Shown: positions 1 through 6,002, numbered from the stretch's first letter. The stretch is 8,916 nt of DNA from Planctomycetota bacterium (GCA_021784975.1 JAJYGU010000337.1:1-8916); one strand, 5' to 3'. Made by a program: numbers and translations. The notes: a model not told the origin generated them from the sequence alone.

Positions 1-804
1 CGTCTCACAAATGGTTCGCACCACCTCGAGATTGGTCCGTTCGCAATTGCCGCCGATGTTGTAAGTCTCGCCGGGACACCCGTCGCTCAATACCTTCCAC
101 AGCGCGCGGCAATGGTCTTCCACAAACAGCCAGTCGCGGACGTTCTGCCCGTCGCCGTACACCGGCAGCGGCTTGCCCTCCACTGCGTTGAGGATCATCA
201 ACGGGACCAGCTTCTCGGGGAATTGGCAGGGGCCGTAATTGTTGGAGCAGTTCGTCACCAACACCGGCAGGCCGTAGGTGCGATGGTAGGCGCGGGCAAA
301 ATGATCAGCCGCCGCCTTGGATGCCGAGTAGGGTGAGCTTGGATCGTAAGGACTGGATTCGCGGAATCGCCCGTTGGGTCCCAGCGAGCCGTAGACCTCG
401 TCGGTAGAGACGTGCAAGAAGCGAAAGGCCTGGCGGCGCCGCGGACTGAGCCGTGCCACATAGATCCTGGCCGCGTCGAGCAGTTCGAAGGTCCCCTGCA
501 CGTTGGTCCGCAGGAAGGCTGCCGGACCGTCAATGGAGCGGTCGACATGCGACTCGGCGGCAAAGTGGACCATCGCCGTCGGTTGGTGCTCGGCCAACAA
601 CCGATCGACCAGCGTTCGGTCGGCAATGTCGCCGTGGGCGAACCGATAGTTGGGATCGTTCTCAACCGACCGCAGGGAGTCCAGGTTGCCGGCGTAGGTC
701 AGCCAATCAAGGTTGACTATTCGGGCCCGGCGGGCGGCGATGCACTGCCGCACGAAGCAACTGCCGATAAAGCCCGCCCCGCCAGTGACCAGAATAGTGT
801 CCAT
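1..804 (-). CDS. rfbB: dTDP-glucose 4,6-dehydratase (3' end cut by window)
   Basis: This cytoplasmic NAD-dependent enzyme converts dTDP-glucose to dTDP-4-keto-6-deoxyglucose, the second step toward dTDP-L-rhamnose and other deoxysugars of surface polysaccharides. The visible 268 codons are the N-terminal three quarters of a family usually 320-360 residues long. Seen in the sequence: the Rossmann dinucleotide motif GGAGFIG (residues 8-14), FAAESHVDRS (81-90), STDEVYG (133-139) carrying the Thr-Asp-Glu catalytic triad of this family, and the YxxxK pair Y159/K163 in YSASK. NCSNNYGP follows and then the substrate-binding region. These separate it from a generic UDP-sugar epimerase. The ATG at 804 gives the expected short leader before the glycine motif. 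A GGAGG lies at 808-812, only 3 bases upstream, which is a short spacing. The gene is divergent from the lipoprotein gene, and no other dTDP-sugar gene is visible here. Confidence 0.95.
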   Translation of the reverse strand, partial: MDTILVTGGAGFIGSCFVRQCIAARRARIVNLDWLTYAGNLDSLRSVENDPNYRFAHGDIADRTLVDRLLAEHQPTAMVHFAAESHVDRSIDGPAAFLRTNVQGTFELLDAARIYVARLSPRRRQAFRFLHVSTDEVYGSLGPNGRFRESSPYDPSSPYSASKAAADHFARAYHRTYGLPVLVTNCSNNYGPCQFPEKLVPLMILNAVEGKPLPVYGDGQNVRDWLFVEDHCRALWKVLSDGCPGETYNIGGNCERTNLEVVRTICET

Positions 805-885
805 GGGCCTCCATGCCCTTTTCCGATCGCCAAGTCCACGTTCGGCCAGGAACCTCCCCTCCGTGAGGTAGACTACCGATCGGTC

Positions 886-914
886 ATCATATCGCCCGAC
901 CCGGGATGCGACAA
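886..914 (-). promoter_or_regulatory. predicted sigma70-like promoter of rfbB
   Basis: On the minus strand a TTGTCG -35 box (914 to 909) is followed after exactly 17 bases by a TATGAT -10 box (891 to 886), five of six matches to TATAAT. The predicted start near 879 leaves a 5' leader of about 75 bases before the rfbB ATG. Inferred by eye from sequence only. Confidence 0.5.
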
Positions 915-969
915 TATGATTTGGTCCCAACCCGCTCGTTTTCGTTTTCGTGTGGGATGAAATTCGCCC

Positions 970-998
970 TTGCCAGCGGTGGCGTTTCCGGGTATTCT
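970..998 (+). promoter_or_regulatory. predicted sigma70-like promoter of the lipoprotein gene
   Basis: TTGCCA (970-975, five of six to consensus) and TATTCT (993-998, four of six) are 17 bases apart. The predicted start near 1005 gives a leader of about 40 bases ending in the GAGG at 1035-1038. It is back to back with the rfbB promoter in a 241-base divergent spacer that contains no gene. Confidence 0.5.
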
Positions 999-1045
999 CC
1001 AACCCCTCTTCACCGGATTACCCCATTCCTTCGCGAGGCAGTGCG

Positions 1046-1705
1046 ATGGAGCGTTCCGCCATGCATCGAGCCATCCTGGTCGTGCTCTTATGCGCGGCCG
1101 GCTGTTGGTCGTTGGTGGGTTGCCGCAGCGCGATCGTCACCGCGTACACCTTGTTCAACGGGACGGACGACAAAGCCGATTTTGCCGGCCTGCAAAAGAA
1201 GAAGGTCGTGGTAGTCTGCCGGCCGCTGATGGCCCTGCAATACTGGGATGCCAACGTGGCGAAAGAGTTGGGGAGCGAGGTCTCGCAGTTGTTGCGCCAG
1301 CATGTCAAGAATATCCAAATGGTCGATCCCCGGAAGCTTAGTAAGTGGCTCGACGAAAACAACTGGGAAGACTACACCGATGTCGGCAAGGCGATGAATG
1401 CCGATATGGTGCTGGGCATCGATCTGGAAAGCTTCAACATTTTCCAGGGGCAGACGCTCTACCAGGGCAAGGCCAATGTGTCGATCCATGTCTACGACTG
1501 CAAAGCCGGAGGCAAGGAGGTCTTTACCCGCACCATGCCTCCCACCATCTACCCGCCCAACAGCCAAATTCCGACCTCCGACCGGCAGGAAGGCCAGTTC
1601 CGCCGCGAGTTTACCTCGGTACTGGCCGAGCAAATAGCCCGGCACTTCTACCCCCACGATCGCAACGAGGACGTGGCCCAAGACGCCGAGGCCCTGAGAT
1701 ATTAG
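1046..1705 (+). CDS. small lipoprotein, TolB-N/CsgG-like pattern, function unknown
   Basis: A 219-residue envelope lipoprotein that I cannot name. The N-terminus has basic residues, a hydrophobic stretch (about residues 9-19) and a lipobox LVGC with the lipidated cysteine at 26, so it is probably membrane-anchored by lipid. The mature part reads like the small alpha/beta domain of TolB-N, CsgG and related outer-membrane assembly lipoproteins: a strand (KKVVVVCRPL), a helix with AKELGSEVSQLLRQ, then IQMVDPRKLSKWLDE, then GKAMNADMVLGIDLESF, then a strand ending SIHVYD. That order (helix, 'vvDp..l...l', 'a..l.AD.vl.g', '.v.v.d') is the basis for the comparison, which is inference only. The ATG at 1046 has GAGG 7 bases upstream; an ATG at 1061 would keep the same signal peptide. 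The gene ends exactly where the next gene's -35 box begins. Confidence 0.85.
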   Translation: MERSAMHRAILVVLLCAAGCWSLVGCRSAIVTAYTLFNGTDDKADFAGLQKKKVVVVCRPLMALQYWDANVAKELGSEVSQLLRQHVKNIQMVDPRKLSKWLDENNWEDYTDVGKAMNADMVLGIDLESFNIFQGQTLYQGKANVSIHVYDCKAGGKEVFTRTMPPTIYPPNSQIPTSDRQEGQFRREFTSVLAEQIARHFYPHDRNEDVAQDAEALRY

Positions 1706-1735
1706 TTGACAGGCGGGCTCGGGGCTATCTACGAT
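1706..1735 (+). promoter_or_regulatory. predicted promoter driving a leaderless gene
   Basis: A perfect TTGACA (1706-1711) starts on the base after the lipoprotein stop codon. TACGAT (1730-1735, four of six to TATAAT) follows after 18 bases. The next gene's ATG is at 1743, seven bases after the -10 box, which is where transcription would begin. No purine-rich ribosome binding site lies between. Confidence 0.5.
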
Positions 1736-1742
1736 AGCTAGT

Positions 1743-2636
1743 ATGACTCGTCACACTAGCTTGGCCGGCGGCTTCGGTCCGCGATGGTTCGCGATTGGGA
1801 CGGCGATTCTGGGGTTTCTCGCCCTGCCAGCCACCGGGCGAGCCGGCGATCCTCAACTTGACAACTCGGCTTGGATTCCCTACGCCGAGTATTCGCCGGC
1901 CACGACCTTGCTCGGCCGGCCAAGCCACGTCGACAACGAGGAGGAGTCGGCCCAGACTTGGGCCATGCACAAGATTGCGGTAATCCAGGCGGCCAGCGGC
2001 GATCCGCTCGGAGCCAAGAACACGGCGGCCGAGATCGGCTACCAGGGAGCCGTCGGCGAGGTGAGCGGCGTGTGGTTTCTCAATGGCCAGCCGGTCTACG
2101 ACCGGCCGCCCGCCAGCCTCTGTGACCAGTCGGCGCCGGGTTTCTGCTTCAGTCCGCTCCGTCCCGGCTACACCTATGAGGGATCAATGGTGCCCGGATT
2201 TTGTCTGCTTAGAAATCAGTTGTTGGTGGCGTGCCCGGCCGGACGCGGTCCGCGGCCGCCTTACGTGGCACCTGATCTCTCTGTTCCCGCGGCGCCGGCT
2301 GCCTTAGGTCGGGATGCCCGCCTTCCGGTTGGACCACACCCGGCGGCCGCGCGAGGGCCACGTTTGGACTCAAGCGGGCGAGACGCACGGGCTGGCCGGA
2401 ATCCCGTCCATCGTGATCCCTCTCTGGTGCGAGTCGCCTTCAAGCTTCCGGCCGATCTGCCGGCGAATTATCTGGCCGCGGATCCGGTCCACGGCGGCGT
2501 CGTTGACTTTTGCGACGACCGCGACCGCCACGGCACGCGGGTAACGCTGCGAAAGTACGCCGACGGTTTTGCGATCATTGAAACTCCGTCAGCACCTACT
2601 CCGCCGAAAAGGGACCGCGGTTCAGATCGCGAATGA
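1743..2636 (+). CDS. secreted protein of unknown function, possibly frameshifted
   Basis: An open frame of 297 codons that I do not recognise. The N-terminus is a classical signal peptide: basic MTRH, a hydrophobic run at about residues 15-30 and a likely signal-peptidase site after GRA (residue 34). The following part (about 35-155) looks like a real protein, with HKIAVIQAASGDPLGAKN and GEVSGVWFLNGQPVYD. The last folded-looking part is about 230-280 (VRVAFKLPADLPANYLAADP to YADGFAIIE). Between them the frame turns into Pro/Arg/Ala-rich sequence with poor third-position G/C, while another frame looks more coding. The gene may therefore carry frameshifts or be decaying, or the sequence may contain errors. 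It probably starts from a leaderless mRNA, since a promoter ends 7 bases upstream and no ribosome binding site is seen. Its last 41 bases overlap the end of the convergent nucleoside hydrolase gene. Confidence 0.55.
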   Translation: MTRHTSLAGGFGPRWFAIGTAILGFLALPATGRAGDPQLDNSAWIPYAEYSPATTLLGRPSHVDNEEESAQTWAMHKIAVIQAASGDPLGAKNTAAEIGYQGAVGEVSGVWFLNGQPVYDRPPASLCDQSAPGFCFSPLRPGYTYEGSMVPGFCLLRNQLLVACPAGRGPRPPYVAPDLSVPAAPAALGRDARLPVGPHPAAARGPRLDSSGRDARAGRNPVHRDPSLVRVAFKLPADLPANYLAADPVHGGVVDFCDDRDRHGTRVTLRKYADGFAIIETPSAPTPPKRDRGSDRE

Positions 2637-3540
2637 TGGCCTCGACGACCGCGTCTTTGTGCATGTCCACCACCACTTCCATGTTGCACCGCCAGGCCGG
2701 CACGCGACGGCGGTCGAAGACGGTGGCCCCCAGCGTCAATTCTCCTTGGGTCTCCACGTCGCCCGCCATGGCCTTGGTGGTGAACAGCTCGGGGTGCCTT
2801 AGCGACATCAGCGTCACCGTGTCGTGAACGTGGATCCCCTCCAGCCCGAATTGCTGGCGGTAGCCGCGAAACGCCGGCGGCAGCAGGGCCCGCAGCAGCC
2901 GGCCTACCCGGGAGGATTCGTCGGGCAACTGGTGGAACAGATTGTAGCTGAGCTCGACCCGGTTGGTCACGTCCAGCGGCACGAGCGTCTTGGTCGACAG
3001 CGAGCGAAACACCACCTGGGCCGACGGGGCATCGCAGTACATGTTGAACTCCGCGGCCGGAGTGATATTGCCGGGGCCGGCCACCGTGCCGCCCATGACC
3101 ACGATCCGCCCGATCAAGGCCGTCAACTCGGGGTCGCGAACGATCGCTCGGGCGATGTTGGTCAGCGGGCCGAGGGCCACAATGGTCACCTCGTGCGGAG
3201 CGTCGCGGACCTGGTCGCAAATCACTTTTTCGGAAGGGAGCAGGTGCTGCCGCTCGGCTACCACGAAGCTGGTATCGCCCAAGCCGTCGCTGCCGTAGAG
3301 ACTCTTCCGATCCACGGATAAGCCGGTGTCGGGATCGGAGGCGGCCCCAAGCCGCGGCCAGCGCGGCGGGTCGAGTTGTTCGATAATTGCCTGCACATTT
3401 CGCGTAGCTTGGGCGGCGGGGACGTTGCCGGCGACCGCGGTCACGGCCACTACGTCCATTTCCGGGTCCGTGAGCGCCAGACACATCGCCATGGCGTCGT
3501 CAATGCCCGGATCCACGTCGAGGATCACCTTCCTGGCCAT
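2596..3540 (-). CDS. inosine/uridine-preferring nucleoside hydrolase
   Basis: A 314-residue member of the IUNH family, which splits ribonucleosides into free base and ribose with a bound calcium ion, usually for salvage in the cytoplasm. The N-terminal signature DVDPGIDDAMA is at residues 8-18, giving the calcium and catalytic aspartates D10, D14 and D15. LGPLTNIA (123-130) matches the segment carrying the calcium-binding threonine. N158, E164 and N166 (GNITPAAEFN) match the ribose-contacting residues, and H239-D240 (HVHD) match the active-site histidine and last calcium aspartate of the Crithidia enzyme. All key residues are therefore present and the length is normal. The substrate base cannot be told from sequence alone. 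An in-frame upstream ATG (3618) exists, but the ATG at 3540 has GAGG at 3546-3549, five bases away, and puts the DxDxGxDD motif at the usual place. There is no signal peptide. It is divergent from tmk and convergent with the secreted-protein gene. Confidence 0.94.
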   Translation of the reverse strand: MARKVILDVDPGIDDAMAMCLALTDPEMDVVAVTAVAGNVPAAQATRNVQAIIEQLDPPRWPRLGAASDPDTGLSVDRKSLYGSDGLGDTSFVVAERQHLLPSEKVICDQVRDAPHEVTIVALGPLTNIARAIVRDPELTALIGRIVVMGGTVAGPGNITPAAEFNMYCDAPSAQVVFRSLSTKTLVPLDVTNRVELSYNLFHQLPDESSRVGRLLRALLPPAFRGYRQQFGLEGIHVHDTVTLMSLRHPELFTTKAMAGDVETQGELTLGATVFDRRRVPAWRCNMEVVVDMHKDAVVEAIIRDLNRGPFSAE

Positions 3541-3589
3541 TGCGTCCTCGTATCTCGAATCGGCGAAGGAGGTTACGACTGTGCCTCCG

Positions 3590-3618
3590 ATTGTACGCCG
3601 CCACGGGGGCTGATGCAA
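3590..3618 (-). promoter_or_regulatory. predicted promoter of the nucleoside hydrolase gene
   Basis: On the minus strand TTGCAT (3618 to 3613) and TACAAT (3595 to 3590, five of six to consensus) are 17 bases apart. The predicted start near 3583 leaves about 43 bases of leader ending in a GAGG. The -35 box lies 26 bases from the tmk -35 box on the other strand, so the two promoters are back to back. Confidence 0.5.
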
Positions 3619-3644
3619 GGGCAGCAGTGGTCGCTACCGGCCGC

Positions 3645-3673
3645 TTGCTGATGGCCCGCCACTTGCCTAGAAT
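3645..3673 (+). promoter_or_regulatory. predicted promoter of the tmk-holB block, leaderless start
   Basis: TTGCTG (3645-3650) and TAGAAT (3668-3673, five of six to TATAAT) are 17 bases apart. The tmk ATG at 3682 follows the -10 box by only 8 bases, so the transcript should begin within a base or two of the start codon. The intervening bases hold no Shine-Dalgarno sequence. Confidence 0.55.
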
Positions 3674-3681
3674 ACGCCCTC

Positions 3682-4389
3682 ATGTTCATTTCTATTGATG
3701 GCGGCGATGGGGCGGGTAAATCGACGCAGGTCGAAATGCTTTGCCAGTGGCTGCGCGGGCAGGGCCGGCCGGTAGTCGCGTGCCGCGACCCGGGCAGCAC
3801 CCGCCTCGGCGAGGCGGTCCGCAATCTCCTCCTCGACCGGCACGACCTCGAGATCCATCGCCGCAGCGAGATGCTTTTATATATGGCGGCCCGATCGCAG
3901 ATGGTCGAGGAAGTGATCTGTCCCGCGCTGAAACTGGGCAAGACCGTGGTGAGCGACCGCTATCTGCTGGCCAACGTCGTATACCAGGGTTATGGCGGCG
4001 GGCTGGATGTGCCTATGCTTTGGGAGGTGGGCCAGGTGGCAACCGGCGGCCTGATGACTGATCTGACCATCGTCCTTGACCTGCCCGTCGAGCAAGCCAC
4101 CGCCCGGATGGCCCGGCCCTTGGACCGCATGGAGCAGCAGGGGGTGGAGTTCCACAACCGCGTCCGCCAAGGCTTTTTGGCGGAGGCGGCCAAATCGCCA
4201 GACCGCATCGTGGTGGTCAACGCCTCTGCCGCCGTCGACGAGGTGCAAGCCCAGATCCGCGAGGCCGTCCAACGCCTCCTTTCCCTCCCTCCTGATCCCC
4301 AATCCTCGACTCCTGACCTCCCGTACTCCTCACGCTCCGCGCGAGGAGATCGTCACGCGGAGCGTGACGAGCACATCCCTGATCCCTGA
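3682..4389 (+). CDS. tmk: thymidylate kinase with an extended C-terminus
   Basis: Cytoplasmic dTMP kinase (dTMP + ATP to dTDP + ADP), needed for dTTP supply. The P-loop GGDGAGKS is at residues 7-14. RDPGSTRLGE (35-44) stands where most bacterial enzymes have REPGGT-LGE, with Asp for the usual Glu. SDRYLLANVVYQG (91-103) is the family DR(Y/F) segment that contacts dTMP. The LID region around 142-165 carries R142, R145 and R149 (LDRMEQ), while the P-loop lacks a basic residue, so this is the bacterial type II arrangement. The enzyme domain ends near residue 203; the family is usually 205-215 residues. The last 30 or so residues are low-complexity Pro/Ser then Arg/Asp/Glu-rich, and are translated from a repeat-filled spacer because no earlier stop occurs in frame. 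Start: the only sensible ATG, placed right before the FISIDG strand. holB follows after 23 bases, a common partner of tmk. Confidence 0.96.
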   Translation: MFISIDGGDGAGKSTQVEMLCQWLRGQGRPVVACRDPGSTRLGEAVRNLLLDRHDLEIHRRSEMLLYMAARSQMVEEVICPALKLGKTVVSDRYLLANVVYQGYGGGLDVPMLWEVGQVATGGLMTDLTIVLDLPVEQATARMARPLDRMEQQGVEFHNRVRQGFLAEAAKSPDRIVVVNASAAVDEVQAQIREAVQRLLSLPPDPQSSTPDLPYSSRSARGDRHAERDEHIPDP

Positions 4390-4394
4390 CCTCC
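4291..4394 (+). repeat. intergenic palindrome flanked by direct repeats, overlapping the tmk end
   Basis: A perfect 12-base inverted repeat, TCACGCTCCGCG (4330-4341) and CGCGGAGCGTGA (4356-4367), encloses 14 bases. On both sides lie matching C/T-rich words: CCTGATCCC at 4291-4299 and 4378-4386, and CCTGACCTCC at 4312-4321 and 4385-4394. The left word pair comes before the palindrome and the right pair after it. The whole unit looks like a genome-wide spacer repeat (REP-like). It is read in frame as the tmk C-terminus, with the tmk stop at 4387-4389 falling inside the right-hand direct repeat. The core ACGCGGAGC recurs upstream of prfA (6148-6156). Confidence 0.7.
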
Positions 4395-4412
4395 GACCCC
4401 TGGCCTCTCCCC

Positions 4413-5459
4413 ATGTCCTGGCACGGCGTTCTTGGACACGACGCAATAGTGGAAGAATTCCGCCGGGCGATCGGCCGGGGGCGGTTGGCCAGCAGCTTCT
4501 TGTTTGCCGGACCCGGCGGCATCGGCAAGCGCACCTTCGCCCTGAAGTTGGCCCAGGCGCTGCTTTGCCAAACGCGGCCGGAAGCGGCCCTCGATCCCTG
4601 CGGGGCGTGTGCGAGCTGTTTGCAGGCGGCGGCCGGAACCCACCCGGACGTGCTGATGGTCTCCAAGCCCGAGGGCAAGTCGGAAATTCCGGTGCAACTG
4701 TTCATCGGCCCCAAGGAGCATCGGCGGCAGGAGGGATTGCTCCACGAAATCTATTTGAAGCCGCGGATGGGCGGGCGACGGATTGCCGTCATCGACGATG
4801 CCGATTACCTCAATGAGGAAGGGGCCAACGCCTTGCTGAAAACGATCGAGGAACCGCCGCCCCGCTCGTTGCAGATCCTCATCGGCACCAGTCCGGCCAA
4901 GCAACTGCCCACCATCCGCTCGCGCTGTCAACTGATCCGCTTTCGTCCGCTGCCGCTGGAGACGGTGGCCGAACTACTGGTGTCGCGCGGGCTGGTTGGC
5001 GATCGCAGCGAAGCCGACCGCCTCGCCCGCTACAGCGATGGGAGCCTCGAGCGGGCCCTGGAGCTGACCGACCCCGAACTCTGGCAATTCCGCAACACGC
5101 TCTGCCAGCGGCTGACCGAGACCCCGCTGAAGAGCTTGGAACTGGCCCAAGCCGTCGCGTCCTTTGTCGACGCGGCCGGCAAGGAGGCCCCGGCCCGCCG
5201 CAATCGGCTCCGCCAGGTGGTTTCCTTCGCGGCGGAGTTCTACCGTCAACTGCTGCGCAGACAATGCGGCCAGGGACCCTCGAGCGACCTTGAGCTACAA
5301 CGCTTCATCCAGCAGTCGATCGACGCCGGCCAAAGCGGTCCCGAACAGACCGCCGCCCGGCTGAACCGCTGCCTGGACGCCGCTACCCACATCGACCGCA
5401 ACGCCAACCAGGCGACTCTCATCGAATGCTGGGCCGACGATCTGGTAGCTGGCCGGTAA
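4413..5459 (+). CDS. holB: DNA polymerase III delta' subunit (clamp loader)
   Basis: A 348-residue AAA+ protein matching the delta' subunit, which works with tau/gamma and delta to load the beta sliding clamp on DNA. Seen: Walker A GPGGIGKRT (33-41), four zinc-module cysteines C52, C63, C66 and C69 (CGACASC), a Walker B-like VIDDAD (126-131), KTIEEPP (143-149), sensor-1 region GTS (158-160) and the SRC motif at 170-172 with the arginine finger R171. The C-terminal helical domain follows (from about 200) and is poorly conserved, as in the family. An intact Walker A also fits the tau/gamma protein DnaX. The length, lack of a long C-terminal tail and position after tmk favour delta'. The ATG at 4413 puts GHDAIVEEFRRAI at the usual N-terminal place. 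Only pyrimidine-rich sequence precedes it, so ribosome recruitment may rely on coupling to tmk, 23 bases upstream. Confidence 0.93.
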   Translation: MSWHGVLGHDAIVEEFRRAIGRGRLASSFLFAGPGGIGKRTFALKLAQALLCQTRPEAALDPCGACASCLQAAAGTHPDVLMVSKPEGKSEIPVQLFIGPKEHRRQEGLLHEIYLKPRMGGRRIAVIDDADYLNEEGANALLKTIEEPPPRSLQILIGTSPAKQLPTIRSRCQLIRFRPLPLETVAELLVSRGLVGDRSEADRLARYSDGSLERALELTDPELWQFRNTLCQRLTETPLKSLELAQAVASFVDAAGKEAPARRNRLRQVVSFAAEFYRQLLRRQCGQGPSSDLELQRFIQQSIDAGQSGPEQTAARLNRCLDAATHIDRNANQATLIECWADDLVAGR

Positions 5460-5502
5460 TCGCGGGAGAGTGAAATCGTGAAACTTCGCCCGACAGTCGT
5501 CC

Positions 5503-5531
5503 TTGTGGTGGCCCGAGAAACATGTTACTCT
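5503..5531 (+). promoter_or_regulatory. predicted promoter of rpmE (and prfA-prmC)
   Basis: TTGTGG (5503-5508) and TACTCT (5526-5531) are 17 bases apart in the 123-base holB-rpmE spacer. The predicted start near 5538 leaves a leader of about 45 bases that ends with GAGG at 5572-5575, seven bases before the rpmE ATG. The -10 box is only a four-of-six match. Confidence 0.4.
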
Positions 5532-5582
5532 AATAGGTTTAGCCAGTAGCGCCTTCGTAGGCAATGCATTTGAGGACGGACC

Positions 5583-5837
5583 ATGAAAGACGGCATTCAC
5601 CCCAACTACGTCGTGACCAAGGTAACCTGCGGCTGCGGCAACACCTTTACCACCCGCAGCACCCTGCCGGAGCTGAAGGTCGATATCTGCAATGCTTGCC
5701 ATCCATTTTACACCGGCAAGCTGAAGTACGTCGACACCGCCGGACGGATCGAGAAGTTCCAGAAGAAGTTTGCCGCCGCCGGCTACGCCAGCTTGAATCG
5801 CGGCAAGAAGAAAGCGGTCGAGGCGGCCGAGTCCTAA
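5583..5837 (+). CDS. rpmE: large ribosomal subunit protein bL31, zinc-binding form
   Basis: Ribosomal protein bL31 bridges the large subunit central protuberance and the small-subunit head. The 84 residues show the family pattern throughout: KDGIHPNY at the start, then VTCGCGNTF, ICNACHPFYTGK and GRIEKFQKKF. Cysteines C16, C18, C36 and C39 make this the zinc-binding (C+) paralogue rather than the zinc-independent ykgM type. The last 18 or so residues (from AGYASLN) form a basic then acidic tail that is longer than in the roughly 70-residue E. coli protein. The start is supported by GAGG seven bases upstream. It heads the rpmE-prfA-prmC translation cluster, a familiar order in bacteria, but a 322-base repeat-rich spacer separates it from prfA. 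The zinc form may be linked to zinc status in other bacteria; no Zur-like site is obvious here. Confidence 0.97.
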   Translation: MKDGIHPNYVVTKVTCGCGNTFTTRSTLPELKVDICNACHPFYTGKLKYVDTAGRIEKFQKKFAAAGYASLNRGKKKAVEAAES

Positions 5838-5948
5838 GCCTCTTAGCGGCCGTCCAAAAACAAGTTGGGGACTGTCCCAATTTTCGTCCGACGAAAATGG
5901 GACTGTCCCCTTGGCGAAAGTGGAAGTTGTTGCTGGACGGCCTCTTAG
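5838..5948. mobile_element. MITE-like element with terminal inverted repeats and flanking direct repeats
   Basis: The candidate element spans 5848-5942 (95 bases). It has perfect 9-base terminal inverted repeats, GGCCGTCCA (5848-5856) and TGGACGGCC (5934-5942), and 9-base direct repeats GCCTCTTAG at 5838-5846 and 5940-5948. The right-hand copy shares its first three bases with the inverted repeat, so a strict target duplication would be TCTTAG (5841-5846 and 5943-5948). Its centre is a 44-base hairpin (5867-5910) built on two GGGACTGTCCC words, with about 19 pairs, one bulged A and one T-T mismatch. The innermost part, 5881-5897, is a perfect palindrome around one C. It codes for nothing. A non-autonomous REP/MITE element is the best reading; no transposase is in the window. 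Confidence 0.6.
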
Positions 5949-5965
5949 GATCCGCGTCAAGATAA

Positions 5966-5999
5966 GTTGCGCAAGTTTCGGATGCAAATCCGAAGCAAC
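5966..5999 (+). repeat. hairpin with GCAA tetraloop and 6-base bulge
   Basis: TTCGGAT (5977-5983) pairs perfectly with ATCCGAA (5988-5994) around the loop GCAA, which fits the stable GNRA tetraloop class. A second perfect stem, GTTGC (5966-5970) with GCAAC (5995-5999), stacks below it with a 6-base bulge on the 5' side only. No T-run follows, so it is not a standard terminator. Function unknown: either a leader RNA element of prfA or part of a repeat. Confidence 0.4.
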
Positions 6000-6002
6000 A
6001 AG

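Noticed and set aside
875..884. Perfect palindrome ACCGATCGGT near the rfbB promoter as an operator
   Set aside because: Ten-base palindromes are expected by chance, no second copy was seen, and no regulator is encoded nearby.
2468..3484. A 338-codon minus-strand frame inside the nucleoside hydrolase
   Set aside because: Its product is Arg/Gly/Pro-rich and motif-free; the hydrolase frame has every catalytic residue.
5867..5910. Large hairpin after rpmE as an intrinsic terminator
   Set aside because: The stem is strong but no T-run follows (TTGGCGAAAG comes next), and the arms belong to a repeat element.
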